Assembly (NCBI GenBank): GCA_002314265.1
Contig: DCEW01000054.1
Location: 1 to 9,487, forward strand
Length of the DNA: 9,487 bases
Origin: Flavobacteriales bacterium UBA1820
GTDB lineage: Bacteria > Bacteroidota > Bacteroidia > Flavobacteriales > UBA1820
Direction: 5' to 3'
In this document: positions 1-6,132 of the stretch, piece by piece
Layout of the letters: every line of letters starts with the position of its first letter
How positions within the stretch are numbered: position 1 is the first letter of the stretch
The notes under the pieces: generated by a model
What the model was told of the DNA's origin: nothing
Database searches by the model: none
Seen by the model: the letters and a program-made list of their open reading frames with translations, nothing else
Program-made: the position numbers and the translations under genes

Positions 1-26
1 GGTTTCAGCCACTCACCCATCTCACC
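1..26 (-). tRNA. tRNA-Ser, 5' part only (cut by window edge)
   Basis: Read on the minus strand, positions 26 to 1 give the start of a class II tRNA. There is a 7-base acceptor strand (GGTGAGA), then T8 and G9, a three-base D stem GGT closed by ACC, and a D loop containing GAGTGGCTGAA. The start GGTGAG and the D loop match the bacterial tRNA-Ser pattern, and the D arm closes exactly at the window edge. The anticodon, variable arm and 3' end lie outside, so the isoacceptor cannot be named. tRNA-Leu is the other class II choice, but a GG start with this D loop favours Ser. A good promoter lies about 64 bases upstream. Confidence 0.8.
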
Positions 27-89
27 GGATTGTCTCAAATGTCCGCCGCAGGGCGGTGTGAGGGCTTGCTCATGCGTTTTACGCGTGTG

Positions 90-120
90 CAAATATAGGC
101 GCATTTTCCCATTTGGCAAA
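90..120 (-). promoter_or_regulatory. Bacteroidota-type promoter for the tRNA-Ser
   Basis: On the minus strand TATATTTG (97 to 90) matches the -7 consensus TAnnTTTG fully. A TTTTG -33 element (about 121 to 117) lies 19 bases upstream, which is the usual spacing for the primary sigma factor of this phylum. Transcription would start near 83 and run left, giving a leader of about 57 bases before the tRNA. That leader contains a small GC-rich hairpin, with CCGCC at 52-56 pairing with GGCGG at 61 onward by eye. The assignment rests on motif match and position only. Confidence 0.72.
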
Positions 121-140
121 ACAAAATGCTCAAAAAATCC

Positions 141-181
141 CCCGTTTGTCGCCTTGTCTTTGAAAAAAAGCCCGTTTGTCG
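141..181. repeat. Short direct repeat, two copies of an 11-mer 30 bp apart
   Basis: CCCGTTTGTCG occurs exactly at 141-151 and again at 171-181, each preceded by an A-rich run. It lies between the kdnB terminator and the tRNA promoter. Frames crossing it encode only low-quality peptides, so I see no gene here. Function is unknown. It could be a protein-binding pair (30 bp is close to three helical turns) or the remnant of a local duplication. Confidence 0.5.
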
Positions 182-221
182 TTTTCGGTTTCTGCGAAAG
201 TGGAAAAATTCCGAAGCGGTT

Positions 222-274
222 GCGAGCGAGCAAAAGGGACGGGGCCTTTGGCCCCGCCCCTTTTGCTCGCTCGC
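222..274 (-). terminator. Long hairpin terminator after kdnB
   Basis: Positions 222-245 pair with 251-274 around a 5-base loop, giving a 24-bp stem. The single mismatch (A239 opposite C257) becomes a U-G wobble in minus-strand RNA, so the stem is fully paired only in the kdnB transcript. The GC-rich inner stem is flanked by AAAA and TTTT, as in a bidirectional intrinsic terminator, and an outer GCGAGCGAGC extension follows. It begins 13 bases after the kdnB stop. No U-run follows the outer stem directly. The next T5 run lies about a dozen bases further on. Confidence 0.75.
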
Positions 275-287
275 TCGCGGAGGATGA

Positions 288-1367
288 TTACATCTTGGAG
301 TAGAGTTCGCGCATCCGCTCGGGAGTCATGATCTTCTGCCAATCCTTGCCCAGGCAGTTCTCCCACAGCGGCACCATGCCCGAGGAAACCTTGATCATGA
401 GGTTCATCTGCTCTTCGGTAGCGTTCTTGCACACTCCGCGCGGAAGGTCGATCTGCCACTTGTCCAGCATCTTGTGGAAGTTGGCTACTCCTTCGGGGTA
501 GATGTCTTCCAGTTGGTTGAAGGCGATGCAGCAGCCTTCGCCGTGGCGTACGCCATAGACAACCGCCAGACCATAGCTCAAGGCGTGAGCCGCTCCCACT
601 TGGGAGTAGGCAATGCTCATGCCGCCCATCCAGGAAGCCATCATCAGGTCTTCGTCGCATTTTTCAGTCCAAGTGTCGGTACGCAGGAAGGCGTTCAGGC
701 ACATCTCCTGTGCCTTTTCTCCGTAGGCTTTCGAGAAGGCGTTCAGGTACGAACCGTTGAGCGATTCCACGCAGTGGATATAGTTGTCCATCCCGGTGAA
801 GAAACGCTGGTTTTTGGGCACATCGTGGATCAGCGACGGATCGAGCAGTACCTGGTCGAAAGGCGTGTAGTCCGAGTTGAGGCCGAGTTTCTTTTCCGGT
901 CCGATAAGTACGGCTGTACGGGATACTTCGGCTCCCGTGCCCGAAAGGGTGGGGATGGCCATGTGGAAGATGCCGGGTACTTTGATCAGATCCCAGCCTT
1001 GGTAGTCGGCCGAGGAACCGGGGTTGGTCATCATCAGGGCTACGGCTTTGGAAATATCCATCGTAGCGCCACCACCGACGCCGATCACGCCCGATACTTC
1101 GCCGAATTTGTTCTTGAGGTAGTCGCGCAGTTCGTCCACCTGCCAAGTGGAAGGTTCGTGGGGGTTGACATCCACGAAAACGATCTCGTCGCGGCCCTTG
1201 AGCGGAAAACGGGAGGTGAATTCCGTTTTTCCGTTGAAGAAATTGTCGATGAAGAAGATGAACGGTGCATCGCCCTTGCGGTGGGGTTCGAGCAGTTCGC
1301 TTACCTGGTCCAAGCTGCCGCGGCCGAAGCACACGCGCGATACCTGGGGAAAGTTTTTGAATTTCAT
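288..1367 (-). CDS. kdnB: Kdo 8-oxidase (iron-ADH family), first step to 8-amino-Kdo
   Basis: This 359-residue cytoplasmic enzyme is of the iron-containing alcohol dehydrogenase fold. KdnB of Shewanella oxidises the C8 hydroxyl of Kdo to an aldehyde with NAD, making the substrate for KdnA. Visible features are the nucleotide-binding GGGATMDISK at 98-107, IPTLSGTGAEVSRTAV at 138-153, and the four expected metal ligands D194, H198 (GMDNYIHCVES), H261 and H275 (GVRHGEG). The N-terminal pattern F-x-NV/QVSR-x-x-FGRG and the segments YQGWDLIK (122-129) and GLNSDYTPFDQ resemble KdnB as I recall it, rather than general Fe-ADHs. Length is normal and no residue is missing. It lies 54 bases after kdsB with no promoter seen between, so the two are probably co-transcribed. 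The leader is A-rich and contains an A10 run. A different sugar alcohol substrate is possible, but the kdnA and kdsB neighbours argue against it. Confidence 0.92.
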   Translation of the reverse strand: MKFKNFPQVSRVCFGRGSLDQVSELLEPHRKGDAPFIFFIDNFFNGKTEFTSRFPLKGRDEIVFVDVNPHEPSTWQVDELRDYLKNKFGEVSGVIGVGGGATMDISKAVALMMTNPGSSADYQGWDLIKVPGIFHMAIPTLSGTGAEVSRTAVLIGPEKKLGLNSDYTPFDQVLLDPSLIHDVPKNQRFFTGMDNYIHCVESLNGSYLNAFSKAYGEKAQEMCLNAFLRTDTWTEKCDEDLMMASWMGGMSIAYSQVGAAHALSYGLAVVYGVRHGEGCCIAFNQLEDIYPEGVANFHKMLDKWQIDLPRGVCKNATEEQMNLMIKVSSGMVPLWENCLGKDWQKIMTPERMRELYSKM

Positions 1368-1421
1368 GACTTTATCGTTTTTTTTTTGTGTTTTGTTTTC
1401 TTTCTTTTTTGCGTGAAAAAA

Positions 1422-2162
1422 TCACCCGTGCAGTTTCCGGAACAGCGCGCAGGCGGCCTTCAAGTCCTGCGGGGTGTCGATCTCCAGGCTGACGAACGGC
1501 GCCTCGACCATCTTGATGTGCAGGCCGTATTCGAGGTAACGGATGCATTCGATCTTTTCGGCCCGCTCGTTTTGCCGGGGGGCGTTTTTGGCGAAGTCCA
1601 ACAGCGACTGGCGGCGGAAGGCATACACGCCCACGTGTTCGTAGTAGCGTGCTCCGGAGTCCTTGTCGCGCAGGTAGGGGATGGGCGAGCGGGAGAGGTA
1701 CATGGCAAAGTTCCGGTGGTCCATCACGACCTTCACGTAATTGGGGTCGGCGATCAGTTCCGGTTGTTTGAGTTCCTGTACCATCGAGGCCAGGTCGATC
1801 CGTTGGGCGTCCGGGCCGGAGAAGACTCCGATGAGTTTTTCCAGGGGCTCGCGGGTGACGAAGGGTTCGTCGCCCTGGACATTGACCACGATGTCGCAGT
1901 CGATGCCTTCGACGGCTTCCGCGATGCGGTCGGAGCCGGTTTCATGGTGTTTGTGGCTGCGGAGCACCTGTCCGCCGTTGGCCTTGACGGCTTGTTCGAT
2001 GCCGTCGTGGTCGGTTACTACGTATACTTGGTCGAAAAGTCCGGTGGCAACGGCCGCGTCGTAGGTACGGGCGATGACCGGTTTGCCGCACAGGTCGGCC
2101 AGCATTTTGCCCTCGAAGCGCGACGAATCGTACCGCGCCGGGATCATGGCGATGATTTTCAT
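1422..2162 (-). CDS. kdsB: CMP-Kdo / CMP-8-amino-Kdo synthetase
   Basis: The 246-residue cytidylyltransferase activates Kdo-type sugars as the CMP sugar for transfer to lipid A. The start at 2162 (MKIIAMIPARY) fits the family, which begins a few residues before IPARY. An upstream ATG at 2192 would add ten charged residues not typical of KdsB. Motifs: IPARYDSSRF (7-16), G18-K19, ETGSDR (74-79), VQGDEP (95-100, D98 the expected Mg ligand), SRSPIPY (157-163), HVGVYAFR (176-183) and DTPQD (229-233). The SRF-x-GK and terminal I-D-T-P forms resemble the Kdo8N-linked Shewanella KdsB, but ordinary Bacteroidota KdsB proteins look similar, so sequence alone does not settle the substrate. E17 replaces the usual proline of PGK. 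The gene follows a strong terminator and has its own candidate promoter, so it should head a kdsB-kdnB unit. Confidence 0.92.
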   Translation of the reverse strand: MKIIAMIPARYDSSRFEGKMLADLCGKPVIARTYDAAVATGLFDQVYVVTDHDGIEQAVKANGGQVLRSHKHHETGSDRIAEAVEGIDCDIVVNVQGDEPFVTREPLEKLIGVFSGPDAQRIDLASMVQELKQPELIADPNYVKVVMDHRNFAMYLSRSPIPYLRDKDSGARYYEHVGVYAFRRQSLLDFAKNAPRQNERAEKIECIRYLEYGLHIKMVEAPFVSLEIDTPQDLKAACALFRKLHG

Positions 2163-2194
2163 AAGGTCTTTTTCCTCTTTGCGTAAAAGCACCC

Positions 2195-2227
2195 TAAAGG
2201 TACGACAAAACTCGGGATCGGGCGCAA
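2195..2227 (-). promoter_or_regulatory. Candidate promoter of kdsB-kdnB
   Basis: On the minus strand TACCTTTA (2202 to 2195) matches TAnnTTTG in all but the last base. A TTG (2227 to 2225) lies 22 bases upstream, at the edge of the T-run of the preceding terminator. A start near 2188 would give a leader of about 26 bases, which includes AGAGGAAAAAG ahead of the ATG. The match is imperfect and the spacing slightly long. The need for a promoter follows from the terminator just upstream. Confidence 0.5.
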
Positions 2228-2258
2228 AAAAGGCAGGCGTTTTTCGCCTGCCTTTTTT
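2226..2258 (-). terminator. Intrinsic terminator after tlpA2
   Basis: A6, then GGCAGGCG (2232-2239), a T5 loop, CGCCTGCC (2245-2252), then T6 form a perfect inverted repeat with a U-run on either strand. On the minus strand it lies about 33 bases after the tlpA2 stop and should end the kdnA-tlpA1-tlpA2 message before kdsB. It is symmetric and could also act on plus-strand transcripts, though no plus-strand gene ends here. Confidence 0.88.
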
Positions 2259-2291
2259 GGTGTCTTGGGTTGGCTCTACCCGAAAGGAGGA

Positions 2292-3458
2292 TTATCTAAA
2301 AATCTCTTTCAGACGGGAAGGCAGCGGATCGTCGTTCGGGTCGTATCCGATCTCGATCATCTCGATGTGGCCTTCGGGATCGATGAGCAGTTTGGTCGGG
2401 ACGCCTTGCAGGTTGTAGAGCGTGGGAAGCGTCGGGTTGTTCTTGTCCTGCGACAGATCGACGTTGCGCCAGGTGATGCCGTCTTTGGCTATGGCGGCGC
2501 GAAGGTTTTCCTCCTTGTCGTTTACGGCCAGGCCGATGATCTCAAAGCCCTTTCCTTTGTATTGGGCGTAGAGTTTTACCAGCGAGGGGTTGCCCTGCCG
2601 GCAGGGTCCGCACCATGAGCCCCAGAAATCGACCAAAACCCACTGGCCGCGGTAGTCGGAGAGGCTGAAAGTCTTTCCTTCAAGGTCGGTTGCCGTGAAG
2701 TCGGGGGCTTGGGCACCTTCCCGGATGTTTTGGCTGGCTTGGAGGGCGGATTGCTGTTCGGAGAGGTTGCGACCATAGGTGGTGTTGCGCACCTGCGGGT
2801 CGAGCGTTTCGAAAAGCGCACGGATGGAGTCGGCCGGCAGTACCGATTGCAGTCCGAGGAGCAGATAGGCCGAGAAACCTTGCGAGGGGTTGTTCTTGAT
2901 GTAATTCTGCGAGGCTTTCAGGTAGTCCTGTTGCAATTCGCCCATGCGTTTCGAGAGATCCATTAGCGCCAGGGTGTCGGAGGCTTGCAGCGCCTGGATG
3001 TACTCGGTGCGCAGGGTGTAAAAGTCGTCCATCAGGATGCGGATGGAGTCGTAGTCGGGCTGGTCGTACATCCCGCCGGTGGTCTGTATGTGGGTGTAGT
3101 CGTTGGCCTGCGTGGAGAGGCGAATGCACTCCCCGGCGCGGTTGACAAAGAGTTCGATGTAGAAAGGCTCGACGAGGGCATCGCGCGAGGCGTACTCCAC
3201 GCCGATGGCCGAGGCTTCGACGAAGGGAGCAGCCAGGCGGACTTTTTGGTTTTCCTCGGTGAGCAGGATCAGGGTGTCGGCCAGGATGTTCTGTCCGGCG
3301 GAGGCTTTCAGATAGTGGAAACGCAGGGTGTCTCCGGTCTTTGAACCTTCGACGGTGGTTTCTACGCCCCAGTTGCCCTTCGGGGGGAAGGACTGGCAGG
3401 CGGCGACAAGCAGCAGGGTTGCCGCGAGTGCCAGCAGGGTTTTGGTGTGTTTTTTCAT
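2292..3458 (-). CDS. TlpA-like thioredoxin-fold lipoprotein (CGPC active site)
   Basis: This 388-residue exported thiol-disulfide protein is probably anchored on the periplasmic side of the envelope. A signal peptide at 1-20 ends in a lipobox V18-A19-A20-C21. The residues after the cysteine (QSFPP) lack the acidic run linked to surface export in Bacteroidota. Residues about 30-130 form the beta-rich DUF4369-like region, 135-245 a helical linker, and 247-388 a TlpA/AhpC-type thioredoxin domain. Landmarks are APDFTATDLEGKTFSLSDYRG, GSWCGPCRQG with C283 and C286, and the cis-proline loop GVPT (P354). It probably reduces or oxidises envelope disulfides, and its partner is unknown. It is a tandem paralogue of the next gene upstream, which lies 70 bases away, and is last in its transcription unit. 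Its place beside LPS genes is not explained by known function. Confidence 0.88.
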   Translation of the reverse strand: MKKHTKTLLALAATLLLVAACQSFPPKGNWGVETTVEGSKTGDTLRFHYLKASAGQNILADTLILLTEENQKVRLAAPFVEASAIGVEYASRDALVEPFYIELFVNRAGECIRLSTQANDYTHIQTTGGMYDQPDYDSIRILMDDFYTLRTEYIQALQASDTLALMDLSKRMGELQQDYLKASQNYIKNNPSQGFSAYLLLGLQSVLPADSIRALFETLDPQVRNTTYGRNLSEQQSALQASQNIREGAQAPDFTATDLEGKTFSLSDYRGQWVLVDFWGSWCGPCRQGNPSLVKLYAQYKGKGFEIIGLAVNDKEENLRAAIAKDGITWRNVDLSQDKNNPTLPTLYNLQGVPTKLLIDPEGHIEMIEIGYDPNDDPLPSRLKEIFR

Positions 3459-3528
3459 GGGTTGGATAAAAATGGCCGAAGCCGTGGTTGTCAGAATGAT
3501 TTGTTTAGCGTGATACGGTGGGATTGGG

Positions 3529-4680
3529 TTACTGCACGTACGTCTCGCCCAGGGCGTCGATGAGCTTTACAGCTGCCGGATCGTCCGTTTCGTGGTAGCC
3601 TACCGAGATGACCGAGATGTTTCCTTCGGGGTCGATCAGGATCTTGGTGGGGAAACCCGATACGTTGTACTGTGCAGGGAGATCGTTTCCGCCTTCGTTC
3701 AAGGCCAGGTTGGCGTGCCGCCAGGTAAGGCCATCCTCGGCGATGGCTTTCTTCCAGTTGTCCTCCCGGTCGCGGGCCGCCAGACCGATGATCTCGAAGT
3801 CCTTGCCGCCGTATTTTTGGTAAAGTTCCACCAGGGCGGGATTGCCCTTGCGGCACCAGATGCACCACGAGCCCCAGAAGTCCAGCAGCACCCACTTGCC
3901 GCGGAAGTCGGACAGGCGGAGGGTCTTTCCGTCGATGTCCGTCAGGGTGAAATCCGGGGCGGGGCGTCCGGGCTGGATGGCCTGGATGACGGCCAAGCGG
4001 TCGGCGATGGCTTTTCCGTAGCGGGATTCCTTGACGGCCGGAGCGAAGGCTTCGAACAGCGGGACAAGTACCGAGGGGTCTTCACGCAGCATCCCGGAGA
4101 GCAGGGCGGCCGAATAGATGCTTTGCGGACGGGCGGCGATGTACTGCCGCTGGAGTTCCTGCATCTGACGGGTCAACTGGTTCAGTACGCCCACGAGCGA
4201 ATCGACTTCCGCTTTGGAGGCGTCCGGAGTGCGCGCGAGCTTCTGATAGTCCAGAAACGCGGTATACATGGCGGCGTTGATGGGCTGGATCTGCTGAAGG
4301 ATGGGGTCGTCCTGCACGCCGCCTTCGACCGAAGCGACCGGCAGCATCGCTGCCTGCGTGCCCGAGATGCGGATGGTCAGGGGCCCATCGATGAAAAAGG
4401 CATTGCCTGCGACGCCGGCGCGCTGTTCGCCCGGGGCGATGTACGAGAGGGTGAGGGTGAACGGTTCGGTGTATTCCTTTTTGAAGACGACCTTTTCCCC
4501 GTCCTTTTTCAAGGTGAGGGTATCGGAAAAGTTGTCCGTCAGGTCGCTCGAACGGAATACGTATTTCCCGCCTGCCTGGGTGTCCTCGAAGCAGACTTCG
4601 ACTTTGTAACTCGGGTTGTTTTGCGCCTGGACGTTTCCTGCCAGCAGGGCGGCCAGGGCGATCAACAGGGGTTTGTTCAT
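3529..4680 (-). CDS. TlpA-like exported thioredoxin-fold protein with CIWC active site
   Basis: The 383-residue protein has a signal peptide of about 19 residues with a type I cleavage site (VQA before Q20) and no lipobox cysteine, so it should be soluble in the periplasm. The layout matches its downstream paralogue: a DUF4369-like beta region at 24-120, a helical linker at 125-235, and a thioredoxin domain at 237-383 with PAPDFTLTDIDGKTLRLSDF, GSWCIWCRKG (C273, C276) and the cis-proline loop GFPT (P344). The residues between the cysteines are Ile-Trp instead of the usual Gly-Pro (codons at 3853-3864). That pair tunes redox potential in this fold, so the activity may differ from that of its partner. 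It starts 27 bases after kdnA with no terminator between, so it is almost certainly co-transcribed with kdnA. Confidence 0.88.
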   Translation of the reverse strand: MNKPLLIALAALLAGNVQAQNNPSYKVEVCFEDTQAGGKYVFRSSDLTDNFSDTLTLKKDGEKVVFKKEYTEPFTLTLSYIAPGEQRAGVAGNAFFIDGPLTIRISGTQAAMLPVASVEGGVQDDPILQQIQPINAAMYTAFLDYQKLARTPDASKAEVDSLVGVLNQLTRQMQELQRQYIAARPQSIYSAALLSGMLREDPSVLVPLFEAFAPAVKESRYGKAIADRLAVIQAIQPGRPAPDFTLTDIDGKTLRLSDFRGKWVLLDFWGSWCIWCRKGNPALVELYQKYGGKDFEIIGLAARDREDNWKKAIAEDGLTWRHANLALNEGGNDLPAQYNVSGFPTKILIDPEGNISVISVGYHETDDPAAVKLIDALGETYVQ

Positions 4681-4707
4681 GTGGTTTTCTTTTTTGAGGT
4701 TTGGGGA

Positions 4708-5904
4708 TCAGAATACGGTACGCAGGGCGCGGATCATGGCTTCGGTACGGGCTTTCACCTGGTCGTCGCTCCAGGAGAGGTTGATGGAGGTGGAAATGTT
4801 CCGGCTGATGATCGCATCCGACTGGGGGAAGGTCTTGGTGGCGTAGTCCGGCATGCCGTCGAGCACTTCCTGGGACAGGCGGTACAAGGTGGCGCGCTCC
4901 TTGAGGTGGTTCCAACGGCGGATGTAGTGCCAGTTGTTGTTGTAGTAGTGGAATACGCCGCCTACGCCGTTTTCTACCAAAGCGCGGGTGGCTGCTTCGG
5001 CCTGTTCGAGCGTCTCGAGCGAGAAGGACAGGAACGTGGCAATGTCGCCTTCCGGATCGAGTACCCGGCGGAAGGACAAGCGGGGGAATTCCGCAGCCAG
5101 GGCGTCCTTGATGTATTTCTTGGTCTGTTTCTGGCGGGCGACGATGCTGTCCAGTTTGCGCAGCTGCGCCAAGCCGATGGCCGAGGCCAGTTCATTCACG
5201 CGGTAGTTCATGCCCATGAAGGGATGGCTTTCCGCTCCGCGGTCGGAGCCTACGTGGTCGTGTCCGTGATCGACGTATCCGTCCGCTTTTTTGGCCAGCA
5301 GGTCGTCGTCGGTTACCACGGCACCGCCTTCGCCCATGGTGATGACTTTGGCGAAATCGAAGGAGAAGCAGCCCATGCGGCCGAAAGTCCCTACGGCTTT
5401 TCCGTGGTAGGTGGCTCCGGTAGCCTGGCAGGCATCCTCGATGAGGATCAGGTTGTGTTTGCGGCAAATGGCCATCAGTTCGTCGAGGTGGGCCTGCGCG
5501 CCGCACATGTGTACGGGCATGATGGCTTTGGTGCGGGGGGTGATGGCGCGCTCTACGGCCGCCGGGTCGAGGGTGAGGGTGTCATCGATGTCCACCAGGA
5601 TGGGAATGGCACCCAGGGCGAGGATGGACTCGAAGGAGGCCACGAAGGTAAAGGTGGGCATGATCACTTCGTCGCCGGCGCCGATCCCGCATACGGCCAG
5701 GGCCGTCGATACGGCGGTGGTGCCGCTGGGGGTGAGCTGGGCATGGCGGGTGCCGAGTTTTTCGCACAGGGCTTTTTCCATTTCGAGGGTCTTGTTGACT
5801 CCGCCGCGCTGGTTCTCAAATCCGTAACGCATCAGGATGCCGGTTTCCATGACATCCATTACTTCCTTTTTTTCCGATTGGTCGAAAGCTTCGTATCCGG
5901 GCAT
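4708..5904 (-). CDS. kdnA: 8-amino-3,8-dideoxy-Kdo transaminase (DegT/DnrJ/EryC1 family)
   Basis: This 398-residue PLP enzyme of the sugar aminotransferase family transfers an amino group, from glutamate in the Shewanella enzyme, to the C8 aldehyde of oxidised Kdo, giving Kdo8N. Features seen: the PLP-phosphate loop SGTTA (60-64), EDACQ (156-160, D157 facing the pyridine nitrogen), and Schiff-base lysine K186 in SFDFAKVITMGEGGAVVT. KdnA-like segments that set it apart from other DegT proteins are the N-terminal MPGYEAF and ETGILMRYGF, DHGHDHVGSDRGAESHPF (212-229), NNNWHYIRRWNHL (322-334) and SDAIISRNIS (362-371). Family length is normal. It heads the minus-strand unit, with a TAACTTTG element about 47 bases upstream and a divergent membrane gene on the other side. 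Another nucleotide-sugar aminotransferase is the main alternative, but kdnB nearby makes KdnA much more likely. Confidence 0.92.
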   Translation of the reverse strand: MPGYEAFDQSEKKEVMDVMETGILMRYGFENQRGGVNKTLEMEKALCEKLGTRHAQLTPSGTTAVSTALAVCGIGAGDEVIMPTFTFVASFESILALGAIPILVDIDDTLTLDPAAVERAITPRTKAIMPVHMCGAQAHLDELMAICRKHNLILIEDACQATGATYHGKAVGTFGRMGCFSFDFAKVITMGEGGAVVTDDDLLAKKADGYVDHGHDHVGSDRGAESHPFMGMNYRVNELASAIGLAQLRKLDSIVARQKQTKKYIKDALAAEFPRLSFRRVLDPEGDIATFLSFSLETLEQAEAATRALVENGVGGVFHYYNNNWHYIRRWNHLKERATLYRLSQEVLDGMPDYATKTFPQSDAIISRNISTSINLSWSDDQVKARTEAMIRALRTVF

Positions 5905-5950
5905 GTTATATCAGTTTTTTTGGTTATTTTTTCGGTGTTTGCGATTCGTG

Positions 5951-5958
5951 CAAAGTTA
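5951..5958 (-). promoter_or_regulatory. -7 element of the kdnA promoter
   Basis: On the minus strand TAACTTTG is an exact match to TAnnTTTG. A start near 5944 would give a leader of about 40 bases that is A-rich and ends in AACATG. No TTG is seen at the expected -33 distance, so the promoter may be weak or need an activator. A small hairpin (ATCCC-TGC-GGGAT, 5963-5975) occupies the spacer instead. Confidence 0.58.
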
Positions 5959-6003
5959 ATCAATCCCTGCGGGATATTCTCGCCCCGGGGTGTTGTTTTT
6001 CTC

Positions 6004-6018
6004 TTAACGAAGGGTTAA
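6004..6018. promoter_or_regulatory. Possible operator: inverted repeat TTAAC-N5-GTTAA
   Basis: TTAAC (6004-6008) and GTTAA (6014-6018) form a perfect 5-base inverted repeat with a 5-base centre. It lies in the 228-bp gap between the divergent kdnA and the membrane-protein gene. The spacing suits a dimeric regulator, but a 5-base arm can arise by chance and no regulator gene is nearby. Confidence 0.25.
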
Positions 6019-6132
6019 ATAGGAACGTGCGGGGAGTGCACCCCGGAAAAGGAAAAGAAGGGAAGGGGGTGTAACCTTTTGCTGCAGGGAGGCGTCTAAT
6101 GGGACAGAAACGAACATTAAAACGTACGAGAA

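Noticed and set aside
58..303. Small open frame across the region left of kdnB
   Set aside because: It spans the terminator palindrome and the direct repeat and runs antisense to the tRNA promoter and the kdnB 3' end. Its composition follows those structures.
474..2186. Long plus-strand open frame (570 codons) opposite kdnB and kdsB
   Set aside because: It mirrors two well-supported minus-strand genes and crosses their intergenic gap. The product is low in complexity with no domain, as expected from GC-rich codon use on the opposite strand.
3459..3528. Terminator or promoter between tlpA1 and tlpA2
   Set aside because: Only a 3-bp UUCG-capped stem before T5 and no TAnnTTTG motif are seen, so co-transcription is simpler.
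3592..6018. Long plus-strand open frame (808 codons) opposite tlpA1 and kdnA
   Set aside because: It is antisense to clear genes with intact active sites, and the translation is rich in V, G, D and H with no recognisable domain. It runs into the kdnA promoter region.
6072..6081. TAACCTTTTG as a promoter of the membrane gene
   Set aside because: There are three bases instead of two between TA and TTTG, and no TTG lies about 20 bases upstream, where the sequence is purine-rich.
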